Positions 1 through 16,964 of a stretch of DNA of 36,869 nt are shown here, piece after piece. The stretch is taken from positions 1 through 36,869 of the forward strand of contig NZ_JAUXXP010000047.1 in NCBI RefSeq assembly GCF_030684895.1, written 5' to 3'. The translations under genes were made by a program, and so were the position numbers. The notes below the pieces were generated by a model. That model was not told the origin of the DNA. It saw only the letters and a list, made by a program, of their open reading frames with translations, and ran no database searches. This DNA comes from Pseudomonas sp. (GTDB taxonomy: Bacteria; Pseudomonadota; Gammaproteobacteria; Pseudomonadales; Pseudomonadaceae). The first letter of the stretch is position 1. Each line of letters starts with the position of its first letter.

Positions 1-1
1 C

Positions 2-3241
<3,240 letters not shown>

Positions 3242-3320
3242 TTTGCGAGGCTCAGGCTTCGCCGGTCGGTCGTGATACCCAGCTGGTTCTGTATTGAAGG
3301 CTTTCGTGCAGAACCGGGTG

Positions 3321-3348
3321 TCGACCTGAATGCGCCTGCTGCTATAAG
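3321..3348 (+). promoter_or_regulatory. possible accA promoter
   Basis: TCGACC (3321-3326) and TATAAG (3343-3348) are separated by 16 bases and lie about 60 bases before the accA start in the dnaE-accA gap. The -10 is good and the -35 is weak. Assigned by eye only; accA could also be read from upstream of dnaE. Confidence 0.35.
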
Positions 3349-3409
3349 GTAGGGCGCGATAACGGATACAGCTCCCGGCCACTTGGCCGTCGACGCAAGA
3401 CGGATGACT

Positions 3410-4360
3410 ATGAACCCGAATTTTCTCGATTTCGAACAGCCGATCGCCGACCTGCAAGCCAAGATCGAAGAGCTTCGCCTGGTCGGTAACGACAACTCGC
3501 TGAACATCGGCGATGAGATCGCCCGCCTGCAGGACAAGAGCAGCTCGCTGACCGAAACTATTTTCGGCAATTTGAGCAGCTGGCAGATCGCCCAGCTGGC
3601 GCGCCACCCACGCCGTCCTTACACCCTGGATTACCTGCAGCATATCTTTACCGAGTTCGATGAGCTGCATGGTGACCGCCACTTCTCCGACGACGCGGCC
3701 CTGGTGGGCGGCGTTGCTCGTCTGGACGGTGAGCCGGTGATGGTCATTGGTCACCAGAAAGGCCGTGAGATCCGCGAAAAAGTGCGCCGCAACTTCGGTA
3801 TGCCGCGCCCGGAGGGCTACCGCAAGGCGTGCCGCCTGATGGAAATGGCCGAGCGCTTCAAGATGCCGATCCTGACCTTTATTGATACCCCCGGTGCTTA
3901 TCCAGGTATCGACGCCGAGGAGCGCAATCAGAGCGAAGCCATCGCCTGGAACCTGCGTGTTATGGCGCGCCTGAAAACCCCGATCATCGCCACTGTCATT
4001 GGTGAAGGTGGTTCCGGTGGTGCATTGGCGATTGGCGTGTGCGACCAGCTGAACATGCTGCAGTACTCCACTTACTCGGTGATCTCGCCGGAAGGTTGCG
4101 CTTCGATTCTGTGGAAAACCGCAGAAAAGGCTCCGGATGCTGCCGAGGCCATGGGCATTACTGCCGAGCGCCTGAAAGGCCTGGGCATTGTTGATCAGGT
4201 GATCGGTGAGCCACTCGGCGGCGCGCACAGTGACCCGGCGGCGGCGGCTGAATCGGTGCGCCAAGCGCTGTTGACGCAGCTGGACATGCTCAAGACCTTT
4301 GATACCGACGCGCTGCTCAAGCGTCGTTATGAGCGTCTGATGAGCTACGGGATTGCCTGA
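3410..4360 (+). CDS. accA: acetyl-CoA carboxylase carboxyltransferase subunit alpha
   Basis: AccA pairs with AccD to transfer the carboxyl group from carboxybiotin to acetyl-CoA, forming malonyl-CoA for fatty acid synthesis in the cytoplasm. The protein is 316 residues, the usual Pseudomonas length, with the conserved N-terminus [12 protein letters not shown] and the crotonase-fold core, including [18 protein letters not shown] and the glycine-rich [12 protein letters not shown] segment that binds acyl-CoA. The start was placed at ATG 3410 because family members begin MNPNFLDF; an in-frame ATG two codons upstream (3404) and a more distant one at 3383 are possible but less likely. A strong hairpin terminator follows the stop, so accA ends its own transcript. 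Secure. Confidence 0.97.
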   Translation: MNPNFLDFEQPIADLQAKIEELRLVGNDNSLNIGDEIARLQDKSSSLTETIFGNLSSWQIAQLARHPRRPYTLDYLQHIFTEFDELHGDRHFSDDAALVGGVARLDGEPVMVIGHQKGREIREKVRRNFGMPRPEGYRKACRLMEMAERFKMPILTFIDTPGAYPGIDAEERNQSEAIAWNLRVMARLKTPIIATVIGEGGSGGALAIGVCDQLNMLQYSTYSVISPEGCASILWKTAEKAPDAAEAMGITAERLKGLGIVDQVIGEPLGGAHSDPAAAAESVRQALLTQLDMLKTFDTDALLKRRYERLMSYGIA

Positions 4361-4381
4361 TTGCTTGGTAGCTGCGCATAC

Positions 4382-4409
4382 AACGGGCCTTCGGGCCCGT
4401 TGTTGTTTT
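4382..4409 (+). terminator. accA rho-independent terminator
   Basis: Perfect 8-bp stem AACGGGCC / GGCCCGTT with a TTCG tetraloop, followed by GTTGTTTT. It lies 21 bases after the accA stop and 12 bases before the tilS start. Confidence 0.9.
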
Positions 4410-4420
4410 AAGCTTGGCCG

Positions 4421-5737
4421 ATGACTCCTGTGCCTATTCGTTTGCGTGATGCCTTGCAGCCCTGGCTCGGTGCCTCGGGCTGGCGTGTGGCCCTGTCCGG
4501 TGGGCTGGATTCCACGGTGCTGCTGCACCTGCTGGCCCGTCTCGCGCAGCGTGAGGCATTGCCGCCACTTTCCGCTATCCATATCCATCACGGTCTGCAG
4601 GCTGCGGCTGATGCCTGGCCGGCGCATTGTCGTGAGCTGTGCGCGGCTTTGTCTGTGCCGCTGCAGGTTGAATATGTGCAAGTGGCTCCCGGCGCCAGTC
4701 TTGAGCGTGCGGCGCGCGAGGCTCGTTACGCGGCTTTTGCTGCGCGTCTGGGTGTTGGTGAGGTGCTGCTGACGGCGCAGCACCGTGATGATCAGGCCGA
4801 AACTCTATTGTTTCGTTTGTTGCGCGGTGCCGGCGTGCAGGGGTTGTCAGCCATGCCGGTGAGTCGTGCATTGGGTGCAGGCCAGCTGGTTCGGCCGCTA
4901 CTCAACTGCTCGCGCGATGAGCTGTTGGCTTATGCCCGTGAGCACACGCTGGCCTGGGTCGAAGATCCGTCAAATGCCGATGAGCGTTTTTCGCGCAATT
5001 ACCTGCGTCGTCAGGTGATGCCTGCGCTGCTCAGTCGCTGGCCTCAGGCATCTACTAATATGGCGCGCAGTGCTGCGCACTTGGGTGAGGCCGCGCAGTT
5101 GCTCGATGAGTTGGCACAGCAGGATATGGCTGCCGCGCAAGTGTCGGCCGAGTTTGCCTGGCTGCCGTTACCCAGTCTGGCATTGCCTACGCTGCGCGAT
5201 TTGAGTGAGCCGCGCCAGCGCAATGCGCTGCGTTATTGGCTGCGACCGCTGACGGCGATGCCCGATAGTGAGCACTGGGCCGGCTGGCAGGCGCTGCGCG
5301 ATGCCGCGCCGGATGCTGCGCCAGTCTGGCAGCTGGCGGCAGGGGAGTTGCGTCGTAGTGACGAGCGCCTGTGGTGGCTGGCAGGTGATTGGCTGCGCAA
5401 GCCAGCACCATTCAGCGTTGTGGTTCAAGGCAATCAGCCGCTGGCATTACCCGCTAATGGCCATGTGCGGATTGATGGTCAATTGCCGGCGGGTAACTGG
5501 CAGTTGAGTTACCGGCAGGGCGGCGATCAGCTTCTTTTACCTGGACGCGGGCACCGCGACCTCAAGCGGTTATTCAATGAACTGCGTGTGCCGGCTTTTG
5601 TGCGCGATCGCCTGCCGCTGCTGCGTCTGGATAACCAGGTGGTGGCAATCGCCAACCTGCCAGGTGTACAGGGTGCCGCCGATGGCCGCTGGCAATTGCA
5701 TTGGCAGCCACCGACGAATGATCAAGGTTTGAGCTGA
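4421..5737 (+). CDS. tilS: tRNA(Ile)-lysidine synthase
   Basis: TilS uses ATP and lysine to convert C34 of the CAU-anticodon isoleucine tRNA to lysidine, so that it reads AUA. The N-terminal N-type PP-loop ATPase signature SGGLDS is at residues 26-31, followed by the family segments IHIHHGLQ and TAQHRDDQAETLLFRLLRGAG. The C-terminal part (GNWQLSYRQGGDQLLLPGRGHRDLKRLFNE region) matches the TilS C-terminal substrate-binding domain. At 438 residues it is close to E. coli TilS. The start ATG 4421 follows the accA terminator directly, and I see no strong Shine-Dalgarno sequence. No obvious promoter could be read in the 60-base gap, so read-through from accA may contribute. Confidence 0.95.
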   Translation: MTPVPIRLRDALQPWLGASGWRVALSGGLDSTVLLHLLARLAQREALPPLSAIHIHHGLQAAADAWPAHCRELCAALSVPLQVEYVQVAPGASLERAAREARYAAFAARLGVGEVLLTAQHRDDQAETLLFRLLRGAGVQGLSAMPVSRALGAGQLVRPLLNCSRDELLAYAREHTLAWVEDPSNADERFSRNYLRRQVMPALLSRWPQASTNMARSAAHLGEAAQLLDELAQQDMAAAQVSAEFAWLPLPSLALPTLRDLSEPRQRNALRYWLRPLTAMPDSEHWAGWQALRDAAPDAAPVWQLAAGELRRSDERLWWLAGDWLRKPAPFSVVVQGNQPLALPANGHVRIDGQLPAGNWQLSYRQGGDQLLLPGRGHRDLKRLFNELRVPAFVRDRLPLLRLDNQVVAIANLPGVQGAADGRWQLHWQPPTNDQGLS

Positions 5738-5875
5738 TAAGCCCTTTCCGGTAGACTACGCTCCCGTCTTACTACAGCTTTTGTTGACTCCCCTTGGGGA
5801 TCGGCAGGGCTAGCTCATTGCAGTGCATCGCAGAGAGCCGCTTCGGTATTCCTTCGCTTTCCCCGGCGGCATTGA

Positions 5876-8387
<2,512 letters not shown>

Positions 8388-8414
8388 AACGGCAAATCTC
8401 CGGTAAAGTGCCAT

Positions 8415-8424
8415 TTGTATACAA
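8415..8424. promoter_or_regulatory. palindrome in the eno upstream region
   Basis: A perfect 10-base palindrome, TTGTATACAA, lies 109 bases before the eno start in an A/T-richer part of the kdsA-eno gap. It resembles operators of some GntR-family regulators, but TATACA within it could equally be part of a -10 element. No matching second site was seen. Confidence 0.3.
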
Positions 8425-8463
8425 TCTGGCTAAATAGTCAGTACATATTGTGCGCCGGATTAA

Positions 8464-9822
<1,359 letters not shown>

Positions 9823-9835
9823 GCCTAGGCATGGT

Positions 9836-9866
9836 AAAAGAGGGGCGGCGCGAGTCGCCCCTTTTT
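9836..9866 (+). terminator. eno rho-independent terminator
   Basis: Stem AGGGGCG (9841-9847) / CGCCCCT (9856-9862), extendable inward by a G-U and a C-G pair to a GCGA loop, flanked by an A-rich left side and a T run on the right. It is nearly identical to the terminator of rsmZ at 20341-20374. Confidence 0.88.
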
Positions 9867-9887
9867 CGTTCGGAAGCTTTTTTCGCT

Positions 9888-10169
9888 ATGCGCAATAATT
9901 TTTACTGGGTGTTTATCGTGCTGATTGCCGTGCTGGCAGGTTTGCAATACCGCCTGTGGGTCGGTGATGGCAGTCTGGCGCAGGTGGCCCAGTTGCAGCA
10001 GCAGATCGCCGATCAGCAGGGCGAAAACCAGCAGCTGCAAGAGCGCAACCGGATTCTCGAAGCGGAAGTACTGGAGCTGAAAAGCGGTATGGAAACTGTC
10101 GAAGAGCGCGCGCGGCATGAACTGGGCATGCTTAAAAAGGGTGAAACCCTCTATCAGTTGGCTGAATGA
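9888..10169 (+). CDS. ftsB: cell division protein FtsB
   Basis: Small bitopic inner-membrane protein of the divisome that forms the FtsQ-FtsB-FtsL complex and helps activate septal peptidoglycan synthesis. The 93-residue product begins MRNNFYWVFIVLIAVLAGLQ, a single membrane segment at about residues 5-21, followed by a heptad-type coiled coil rich in Gln, Leu and Glu (about residues 30-65), exactly the FtsB layout. ATG 9888 gives the family length; a longer frame open from 9819 would run through the eno terminator and is rejected. The stop overlaps the ispD start by 4 bases (ATGA), so the two genes are translationally coupled. Confidence 0.93.
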   Translation: MRNNFYWVFIVLIAVLAGLQYRLWVGDGSLAQVAQLQQQIADQQGENQQLQERNRILEAEVLELKSGMETVEERARHELGMLKKGETLYQLAE

Positions 10170-10876
10170 ATACCACCGTATTACCCCCTTTCTGGGCGTT
10201 GATCCCAGCTGCCGGTATTGGCAGCCGAATGCGCGCCGACCGGCCCAAGCAGTACCTGCAACTGGCCGGTAAAAGCATTATCGAACACACCCTGGCGTGC
10301 TTTCTCGACCATCCGCAGTTGCGTGCGGTAGTGGTCAGCCTGGCGGTGGACGATCCCTGCTGGCCAACTTTGGGCTGTGCCAGTGACCCACGTATCCAGC
10401 GTGCTGATGGTGGTGCCGAGCGTGCCGACTCGGTACTCAGCGGTCTTCTGCGCCTCAGCGAGCTGGGTGCTCAGGAGCAGGATTGGGTGCTGGTGCACGA
10501 CGCCGCGCGGCCCAACCTGTCGCGTAGCGACCTCGACCTGTTGCTTAGCGAGCTGGCCGATGACCCGGTAGGTGGTCTGCTTGCCGTGCCAGCTCGCGAC
10601 ACCCTTAAGCGTGCCGGTGCGGATGGCCGGGTGCAGGCTACGGTGGATCGTTCGACCATTTGGCAGGCCTTTACTCCGCAGATGTTCCGTATTGGCGAGT
10701 TGCAGCGTGCGCTGGCCGATGCGCTGATTGCTGGTGTGGCGATTACCGATGAGGCTTCGGCCATCGAGTGGGCCGGTCAGGCGCCACGCCTGATAGAAGG
10801 ACGTTCGGATAACCTCAAGGTAACTCGGCCGGAAGACCTGTTGAGTCTCAATCGACTTTGGCAGGGTCGTTCCTAA
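10166..10876 (+). CDS. ispD: 2-C-methyl-D-erythritol 4-phosphate cytidylyltransferase
   Basis: Third step of the MEP isoprenoid pathway: transfers CMP from CTP to methylerythritol 4-phosphate. The 236-residue protein shows the nucleotidyltransferase N-terminus IPAAGIGSRM with RPKQYLQLAGK, the central VHDAARPNL motif, and DRSTIWQAFTPQMF further on, all family hallmarks. Its start overlaps ftsB by 4 bases. Its stop overlaps the stop of gfnR on the other strand by 4 bases, with no terminator hairpin between them. Its usual pathway partner ispF lies 3.1 kb downstream, separated by the formaldehyde cassette. Confidence 0.96.
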   Translation: MNTTVLPPFWALIPAAGIGSRMRADRPKQYLQLAGKSIIEHTLACFLDHPQLRAVVVSLAVDDPCWPTLGCASDPRIQRADGGAERADSVLSGLLRLSELGAQEQDWVLVHDAARPNLSRSDLDLLLSELADDPVGGLLAVPARDTLKRAGADGRVQATVDRSTIWQAFTPQMFRIGELQRALADALIAGVAITDEASAIEWAGQAPRLIEGRSDNLKVTRPEDLLSLNRLWQGRS

Positions 10877-11772
10877 CGGGCTTCCTGACGATACTCGCTG
10901 CGCTGCGCCAACCCCTGTTTAAGAAACTCCACCAGCTGCCGCACCTTGGGTGACAAATGCCGTTGCTGCGGATACAGCGCCCATACGGCGGTATCTGGCG
11001 GTTGCTGGCTATCCAGCAGGGACACCAGCGCGCCGCTGCGCAGATGCTCCAGTACGTAATAATCCGGCAGCTGACACAGGCCCAGGCCGCGCAGTGCGGC
11101 GTCTAGCACCGCCTGGCCGCTGTTGCAGCGCCAGTTGCCCTGTACCCGCAGGCTTGAGTCGCGGCCGCTGGCCTGAAAGCTCCAGGTATCCGAGCTGCCG
11201 ATCAGGCAGTTGTGTCGCGCCAGTTCCGACAGCGAATGCGGCCGGCCGTAGCGTTGTAGGTACGTCGGTGCGGCGCACAGGTACATCTGTCGCGGCGCCA
11301 GGCGCGTAGCCACCAGGCGTGAGTCTTGCAGGCGACCCAGGCGGATGGCCAGGTCGAGGCCGTCGTGCAGCAGGTCGAGGGTGCGGTTGCTCAGTTCGAT
11401 GTCCACCCGCAGTTGTGGGTGCTGCACCATAAAGTCGGTCACCAGCGGCACGATAAAGCGCTCGCCGTAGGCCACCGCGCAGGTCATGCGCAGCAGGCCT
11501 TTGGGCTCGCTGCCCAGATCGCCCACGGCGCGCAGCGCCTCCTCGCGAGCATCCTGCAGGCGTTGGCAGTGCTGCAGAAAGGTTTGCCCGGCTTCGGTCA
11601 GTGCCACGCGGCGGGTGCTGCGGTAGAACAGGCGGGTTTGCAGGCGCTCTTCCAGGCGGGCGATCTGCCGGCTGACCTGGGATGACGATAGGCCCAGACG
11701 TTCGGCGGCGGCGGTGAACTGGCCGCACTCGGCTACGGCGACAAATTCATCGAGGCCTTCCCAGCGATTCAT
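10873..11772 (-). CDS. gfnR: LysR-family regulator of the formaldehyde detoxification genes
   Basis: LysR-type transcription factor of 299 residues: N-terminal winged helix-turn-helix (FVAVAECGQFTAAAERLGLSSSQVSRQIARLE, about residues 8-39) and a C-terminal periplasmic-binding-like effector domain. It is divergent from adhC-fghA, which in P. aeruginosa are preceded by the LysR gene gfnR in the same arrangement; the symbol rests on that synteny. ATG 11772 (protein MNRWEGLDEF) was chosen over an upstream frame beginning MIQINN at 11853 because LysR proteins start just before the first helix. By analogy with its family it probably activates the divergent genes in response to a formaldehyde-derived signal. 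The effector cannot be read from the sequence. Confidence 0.88.
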   Translation of the reverse strand: MNRWEGLDEFVAVAECGQFTAAAERLGLSSSQVSRQIARLEERLQTRLFYRSTRRVALTEAGQTFLQHCQRLQDAREEALRAVGDLGSEPKGLLRMTCAVAYGERFIVPLVTDFMVQHPQLRVDIELSNRTLDLLHDGLDLAIRLGRLQDSRLVATRLAPRQMYLCAAPTYLQRYGRPHSLSELARHNCLIGSSDTWSFQASGRDSSLRVQGNWRCNSGQAVLDAALRGLGLCQLPDYYVLEHLRSGALVSLLDSQQPPDTAVWALYPQQRHLSPKVRQLVEFLKQGLAQRSEYRQEAR

Positions 11773-11879
11773 GGTGGATGTCCTTGGTGTGGATTGATTA
11801 TCCCTGTATAGCAAGAATGTTTTGTTTTTTGACGGATTATTTATCTGGATCACTGATCTACACTCTGCGCCACCGTTGA

Positions 11880-13010
<1,131 letters not shown>

Positions 13011-13050
13011 TTGCGCTGGGCGGCTGTCGCAGCCGCCCAATGGAGGCGCC

Positions 13051-13896
13051 ATGACCTTGGAAAATATTTCCTGCCAGAAGAGTGCGGGTGGCTGGCATAA
13101 ACGCTATCGCCATCGTTCGGCGGTGCTGGGTTGCGACATGGTATTTGCCGTGTACCTGCCGCCGCAGGCCGAGCAGGGCGGCAAATTGCCGGTGCTGTAT
13201 TGGCTGAGCGGGCTGACCTGCACCGATGAGAACTTTATGCAAAAGGCCGGTGCGCACAAGCTGGCGGCCGAGCTGGGGATGATCATCGTTGCGCCGGATA
13301 CCAGTCCGCGCGGCGCCGATGTGCCGGATGACCCGGATAAGGCCTGGGACTTCGGTCTGGGGGCGGGCTTCTATCTGAACGCCAGCCAGGAGCCTTGGGC
13401 ACGGCATTACCGCATGTACGACTACGTGGTGCAGGAGCTGCCGGCGCTGATCGAGGCGAACTTCCCGGTATCCGACAAGCGCGGTATCAGTGGCCACTCC
13501 ATGGGTGGGCACGGTGCGTTGGTCTGTGCGCTGCGTAATCCGGGACGCTATCAGTCGCTGTCGGCCTTTGCGCCAATCAGCAACCCGAGCAATTGTCCCT
13601 GGGGTGAGAAGGCGTTTTCCCGTTATCTGGGCGATGAACGTTCGCGTTGGCGCGAATGGGATGCCTGCGCTTTGCTCAGCGATGCCACGGAAAAGCTGCC
13701 GATTCTGGTCGATCAGGGTGATCGTGATGATTTCCTGGAAAGCCAGCTCAAGCCGGATGCGCTCAAGGCGGCGGCGCAGGCCGCTGGTCATCCGCTAACT
13801 CTGCGACTGCAACCGGGTTATGACCACAGCTACTACTTTATCGCCAGCTTTATCGATGACCACCTGCGTCATCATGCCAAGGCGCTATTGAGCTGA
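13051..13896 (+). CDS. fghA: S-formylglutathione hydrolase
   Basis: Hydrolyses S-formylglutathione to formate and glutathione, completing the pathway begun by the neighbouring AdhC. It is an alpha/beta hydrolase of the esterase D family, 281 residues. The nucleophile Ser150 sits in GHSMGGHGA; the acid is probably the Asp in DQGDRDDFL and the base the His in [26 protein letters not shown] near residue 55 is the family's oxyanion-hole region. ATG 13051 has GGAGG 5 bases upstream; a longer frame open from 12973 overlaps adhC and lacks family similarity. It forms an operon with adhC. Confidence 0.96.
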   Translation: MTLENISCQKSAGGWHKRYRHRSAVLGCDMVFAVYLPPQAEQGGKLPVLYWLSGLTCTDENFMQKAGAHKLAAELGMIIVAPDTSPRGADVPDDPDKAWDFGLGAGFYLNASQEPWARHYRMYDYVVQELPALIEANFPVSDKRGISGHSMGGHGALVCALRNPGRYQSLSAFAPISNPSNCPWGEKAFSRYLGDERSRWREWDACALLSDATEKLPILVDQGDRDDFLESQLKPDALKAAAQAAGHPLTLRLQPGYDHSYYFIASFIDDHLRHHAKALLS

Positions 13897-13959
13897 ACCG
13901 CTGCTGACGGAAGGTATTTTGCTTGGCTAGCTAGCCGGGTTGATCGTGTAGCTTTCAGT

Positions 13960-13991
13960 TAGAATCACGCCCTGACTTTTTCAGGGCGTTG
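13960..13991 (+). promoter_or_regulatory. ispF -10 element and leader hairpin
   Basis: TAGAAT (13960-13965) is a candidate -10. It is followed at once by an 8-bp perfect stem CGCCCTGA (13968-13975) / TCAGGGCG (13981-13988) with loop CTTTT, then TTGTTTCTT and the ispF ATG at 13998. The hairpin could be the fghA terminator, an attenuator, or a translational control element, since the only Shine-Dalgarno-like bases (AGGG, 13983-13986) are in its right arm. Confidence 0.55.
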
Positions 13992-13997
13992 TTTCTT

Positions 13998-14471
13998 ATG
14001 CGTATTGGCCACGGCTACGATGTGCACCGCTTCGGTGAGGGCGACTTCATCACCCTGGGCGGCGTGCAGATTCCCCATAAATTCGGCCTGCTGGCCCATT
14101 CCGATGGCGACGTGCTGCTGCATGCCTTGTGCGATGCCCTGCTCGGTGCGGCGGCGCTGGGCGATATTGGCAAACACTTCCCCGACACCGATCCGACCTT
14201 CAAGGGCGCTGACAGCCGCGTGCTGCTGCGTCATGTGCTTGGGCTGATTCACGGCAAAGGTTGGCAAGTCGGCAATGTTGACGCCACCATCGTCGCCCAG
14301 GCGCCGAAGATGGCGCCGCACATCGAGACCATGCGCGCACGGATTGCCGAGGACCTGCAGGTGAGCCTGGATCAGGTCAACGTCAAAGCCACCACCACCG
14401 AGAAACTCGGCTTTACCGGCCGCGAAGAAGGCATTGCCGTGCATGCCGTTGCGCTGTTGGTCGCCCGATGA
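13998..14471 (+). CDS. ispF: 2-C-methyl-D-erythritol 2,4-cyclodiphosphate synthase
   Basis: Fifth step of the MEP isoprenoid pathway, cyclising CDP-methylerythritol 2-phosphate with release of CMP; a zinc-dependent trimer. The 157-residue product starts [12 protein letters not shown] with the metal ligands Asp8 and His10; [21 protein letters not shown] and [11 protein letters not shown] follow, then [13 protein letters not shown] and [16 protein letters not shown] 13998 gives the standard length; an in-frame TTG at 13989 adds three residues and is less likely. Its stop overlaps the truD start by 4 bases. The leader holds a hairpin described separately. Confidence 0.97.
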   Translation: MRIGHGYDVHRFGEGDFITLGGVQIPHKFGLLAHSDGDVLLHALCDALLGAAALGDIGKHFPDTDPTFKGADSRVLLRHVLGLIHGKGWQVGNVDATIVAQAPKMAPHIETMRARIAEDLQVSLDQVNVKATTTEKLGFTGREEGIAVHAVALLVAR

Positions 14472-15526
14472 ACGAGCTTGAACTGCTAGGCCCGCGCGCC
14501 TATGGCGAACCCTGCGGTACGGCGGTGCTCAAGGCCGTGGCGGAGGATTTTCAGGTCGATGAGGTGCTGGATATCCCCCTGGCGGGTGAGGGCGAGCACC
14601 TCTGGCTGTGGGTGGAAAAGCGCGAGCTGAATACTGAAGAAGCCGCCAAACGTATTGCCCGCGCCGCTGGCGTGCCGTTGAAGTTGATCAGCTACGCCGG
14701 CCTCAAGGATCGTCAGGCCCTGACCCGGCAGTGGTTCAGCCTGCACCTGCCGGGCAAAGTCGATCCCGAGCTGAGCGCTGCGGTCGACGCTAGCCTGAGC
14801 ATCCTCAAGCAGGTGCGTCATACCCGCAAACTGCAGCGCGGCGCTCATGCTGCCAATGGTTTTACCCTGCGCCTGACCCAGCTGGTTGCCGATCGCGAGG
14901 CGCTGGATCAACGCCTGACGCAAATCGCCGCCCAAGGCATTCCCAACTATTACGGCTTGCAGCGCTTTGGTTTCGAGGGCGGCAATGTCGCCCATGCCCG
15001 GCATTTTGCGGCGAACAAGAGCTTGCCGGAGAAACGCAATGTGCGTTCGCGGGTGCTTTCGTCCGCGCGCAGTTACTTGTTCAACCAGGTGTTGGCCGAG
15101 CGGGTAGCTGCGGGCACCTGGAATCAAGCGCTGCTCGGCGATCTGCTGGCCTTTACCGATAGCCGTAGCTTCTTTGTTGCCGGTGAGGCGGAGTGCAATG
15201 ATCCGCGCCTGGCGATTCTTGATCTGCACCCGACGGGCCCATTGTGGGGTGCAGGCGTCTCTACCGCCGGTGGCGCGGCGCAGGCGCTGGAGCAGAGTCT
15301 GGCAGCCCGTGAAAGCGTCTTGGTCGACTGGTTGGCAGAAGCGGACATGACGCACGAACGGCGTATCCTGCGCCTCCCCATTGGCGGCCTGTCGTGGCAT
15401 TATCCCGAGCCTGACATTCTGCAACTGGAATTCGTCCTGCCGGCTGGATGCTTCGCCACCGCTTTGGTGCGTGAGCTCGTCGATCTGTTGCCTGCAGGGC
15501 AGACGGACAACCCATGCGTATTCTGA
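14468..15526 (+). CDS. truD: tRNA pseudouridine(13) synthase
   Basis: TruD converts U13 of certain tRNAs (tRNA-Glu in E. coli) to pseudouridine. The 352-residue protein has the family motif [16 protein letters not shown] with the predicted catalytic aspartate at residue 81, preceded by the N-terminal [24 protein letters not shown] segment, and the later NYYGLQRFG motif that closes the active site. It overlaps ispF by 4 bases and surE by 13 bases, so expression is probably coupled across the cluster, the order ispF-truD-surE-pcm being widespread in gamma-proteobacteria. Confidence 0.96.
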   Translation: MNELELLGPRAYGEPCGTAVLKAVAEDFQVDEVLDIPLAGEGEHLWLWVEKRELNTEEAAKRIARAAGVPLKLISYAGLKDRQALTRQWFSLHLPGKVDPELSAAVDASLSILKQVRHTRKLQRGAHAANGFTLRLTQLVADREALDQRLTQIAAQGIPNYYGLQRFGFEGGNVAHARHFAANKSLPEKRNVRSRVLSSARSYLFNQVLAERVAAGTWNQALLGDLLAFTDSRSFFVAGEAECNDPRLAILDLHPTGPLWGAGVSTAGGAAQALEQSLAARESVLVDWLAEADMTHERRILRLPIGGLSWHYPEPDILQLEFVLPAGCFATALVRELVDLLPAGQTDNPCVF

Positions 15527-16263
15527 TTTCCAACGATGACGGCGTTGCTGCGCCAGGCCTGGCTGCGCTGCATGCGGCGTTGGCCGACTATGCCGAGTGC
15601 ACGGTAATTGCCCCCGATCAGGACAAGAGCGGCGCGAGCAGCTCGCTGACTCTCGACCGCCCGCTGCACCCGACCACGCTGCCCAATGGCTATATCAGCC
15701 TGAACGGTACGCCGACCGATTGCGTGCACCTGGGTCTCAACGGCCTGTTGCCGCACGTGGCGGACTTGGTGGTATCGGGTATTAATCTGGGCGCCAACCT
15801 GGGCGATGACGTGCTGTATTCCGGCACCGTCGCAGCGGCTCTGGAAGGGCGTTTTCTGGCACGTCCAGCGTTTGCCTTTTCCTTGCTCTCGCGCTTGCCG
15901 GACAACCTAGCGACCGCGGCCTATTTCGCGCGCAAACTGGTTGAGGCTCACGAGCAGCTCGATCTGCCGCCGCGCACCGTACTCAACGTGAATATCCCCA
16001 ACCTGCCGCTGGAGCATATCCGCGGCATTCAGCTGACCCGCCTGGGCCATCGCGCCCGCGCTGCCGCGCCGGTGAAGGTGGTCAACCCACGTGGCAAAGA
16101 GGGCTACTGGATCTCGGTGGCCGGTGATGCGGAAGATGGCGGCCCCGGTACGGATTTCCATGCAGTTATGCAGGGTTATGTTTCGGTCACCCCGCTGCAA
16201 CTGGACCGAACCTTTATGGACGGTTTCAACAGCCTGCAACCCTGGCTGGAGGGTTTGCTGTGA
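15514..16263 (+). CDS. surE: 5'/3'-nucleotidase SurE
   Basis: Divalent-metal nucleoside monophosphate phosphatase (also acts on short polyphosphate in E. coli) linked to stationary-phase survival. The protein has 249 residues, starts [16 protein letters not shown] with the metal ligands Asp8 and Asp9, and carries further ligand regions SGASSSLTL and [22 protein letters not shown], all intact. The start lies inside the 3' end of truD (13-base overlap, different frame). Its stop overlaps the GTG start of pcm. Members of this cluster with pcm, nlpD and rpoS are classically associated with long-term survival. Confidence 0.97.
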   Translation: MRILISNDDGVAAPGLAALHAALADYAECTVIAPDQDKSGASSSLTLDRPLHPTTLPNGYISLNGTPTDCVHLGLNGLLPHVADLVVSGINLGANLGDDVLYSGTVAAALEGRFLARPAFAFSLLSRLPDNLATAAYFARKLVEAHEQLDLPPRTVLNVNIPNLPLEHIRGIQLTRLGHRARAAAPVKVVNPRGKEGYWISVAGDAEDGGPGTDFHAVMQGYVSVTPLQLDRTFMDGFNSLQPWLEGLL

Positions 16264-16940
16264 TCCGCCGTGAACAGGACGAATTGCAGCACCGCGGCAT
16301 CGGCATGACCTCGCAGCGCACCCGTGAGCGGCTGATTCAGAGGCTGTACGAGGAAGGCCTGTCCAACGCCCATGTGCTGGAAGCTATCCGCCGCACACCG
16401 CGTCATCTGTTTGTCGATGAGGCCCTGGCTCATCGCGCCTACGAGGACACCGCGCTGCCGATTGGCAACAACCAGACCATCTCGCAGCCATACATGGTCG
16501 CGCGCATGAGCGAGCTGCTGCTGGCGGCAGGTCCCTTGGATAAGGTGCTGGAGATCGGTACGGGCTCGGGCTACCAGACCGCGATTCTGGCGCAGCTGGT
16601 CGAACGGGTATTCAGCGTCGAGCGCATCCAGAGCCTGCAGGAAAAAGCCAAGGAGCGCCTGACCCAGCTCAATCTGCGCAATGTGGTGTTTCGCTGGGGT
16701 GACGGCTGGGAAGGCTGGAATGCCCTAGGCCCATACAACGGCATCATCGTCACTGCGGCGGCGGCCAATGTGCCGCAGGCCTTGCTCGACCAGCTGGCCC
16801 CGGGCGGGCGTCTGGTGATTCCGGTTGGCGCGGGCGATGTGCAGGAACTGCTGCTGATTGTCCGCGAAGAGGACGGCTTCTCCCGGCATGTGCTGGATGC
16901 TGTGCGCTTTGTACCCTTGCTCAACGGCCCTCTGGCCTGA
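16260..16940 (+). CDS. pcm: protein-L-isoaspartate O-methyltransferase
   Basis: Repairs aged proteins by methylating isoaspartyl residues with S-adenosylmethionine. The SAM-binding motif I is [15 protein letters not shown], preceded by the substrate-binding segment [16 protein letters not shown] typical of the family. Start choice matters: GTG 16260 overlaps the surE stop and has GGAGGG six bases upstream, giving 226 residues; ATG 16305 ([10 protein letters not shown]) gives the 211-residue form I associate with P. aeruginosa Pcm but has no clear ribosome-binding site. I prefer GTG on the sequence evidence. The next gene starts 24 bases after the stop. Confidence 0.94.
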   Translation: MIRREQDELQHRGIGMTSQRTRERLIQRLYEEGLSNAHVLEAIRRTPRHLFVDEALAHRAYEDTALPIGNNQTISQPYMVARMSELLLAAGPLDKVLEIGTGSGYQTAILAQLVERVFSVERIQSLQEKAKERLTQLNLRNVVFRWGDGWEGWNALGPYNGIIVTAAAANVPQALLDQLAPGGRLVIPVGAGDVQELLLIVREEDGFSRHVLDAVRFVPLLNGPLA

Positions 16941-16964
16941 TTCCGATTGTTTACGGACGAACTC

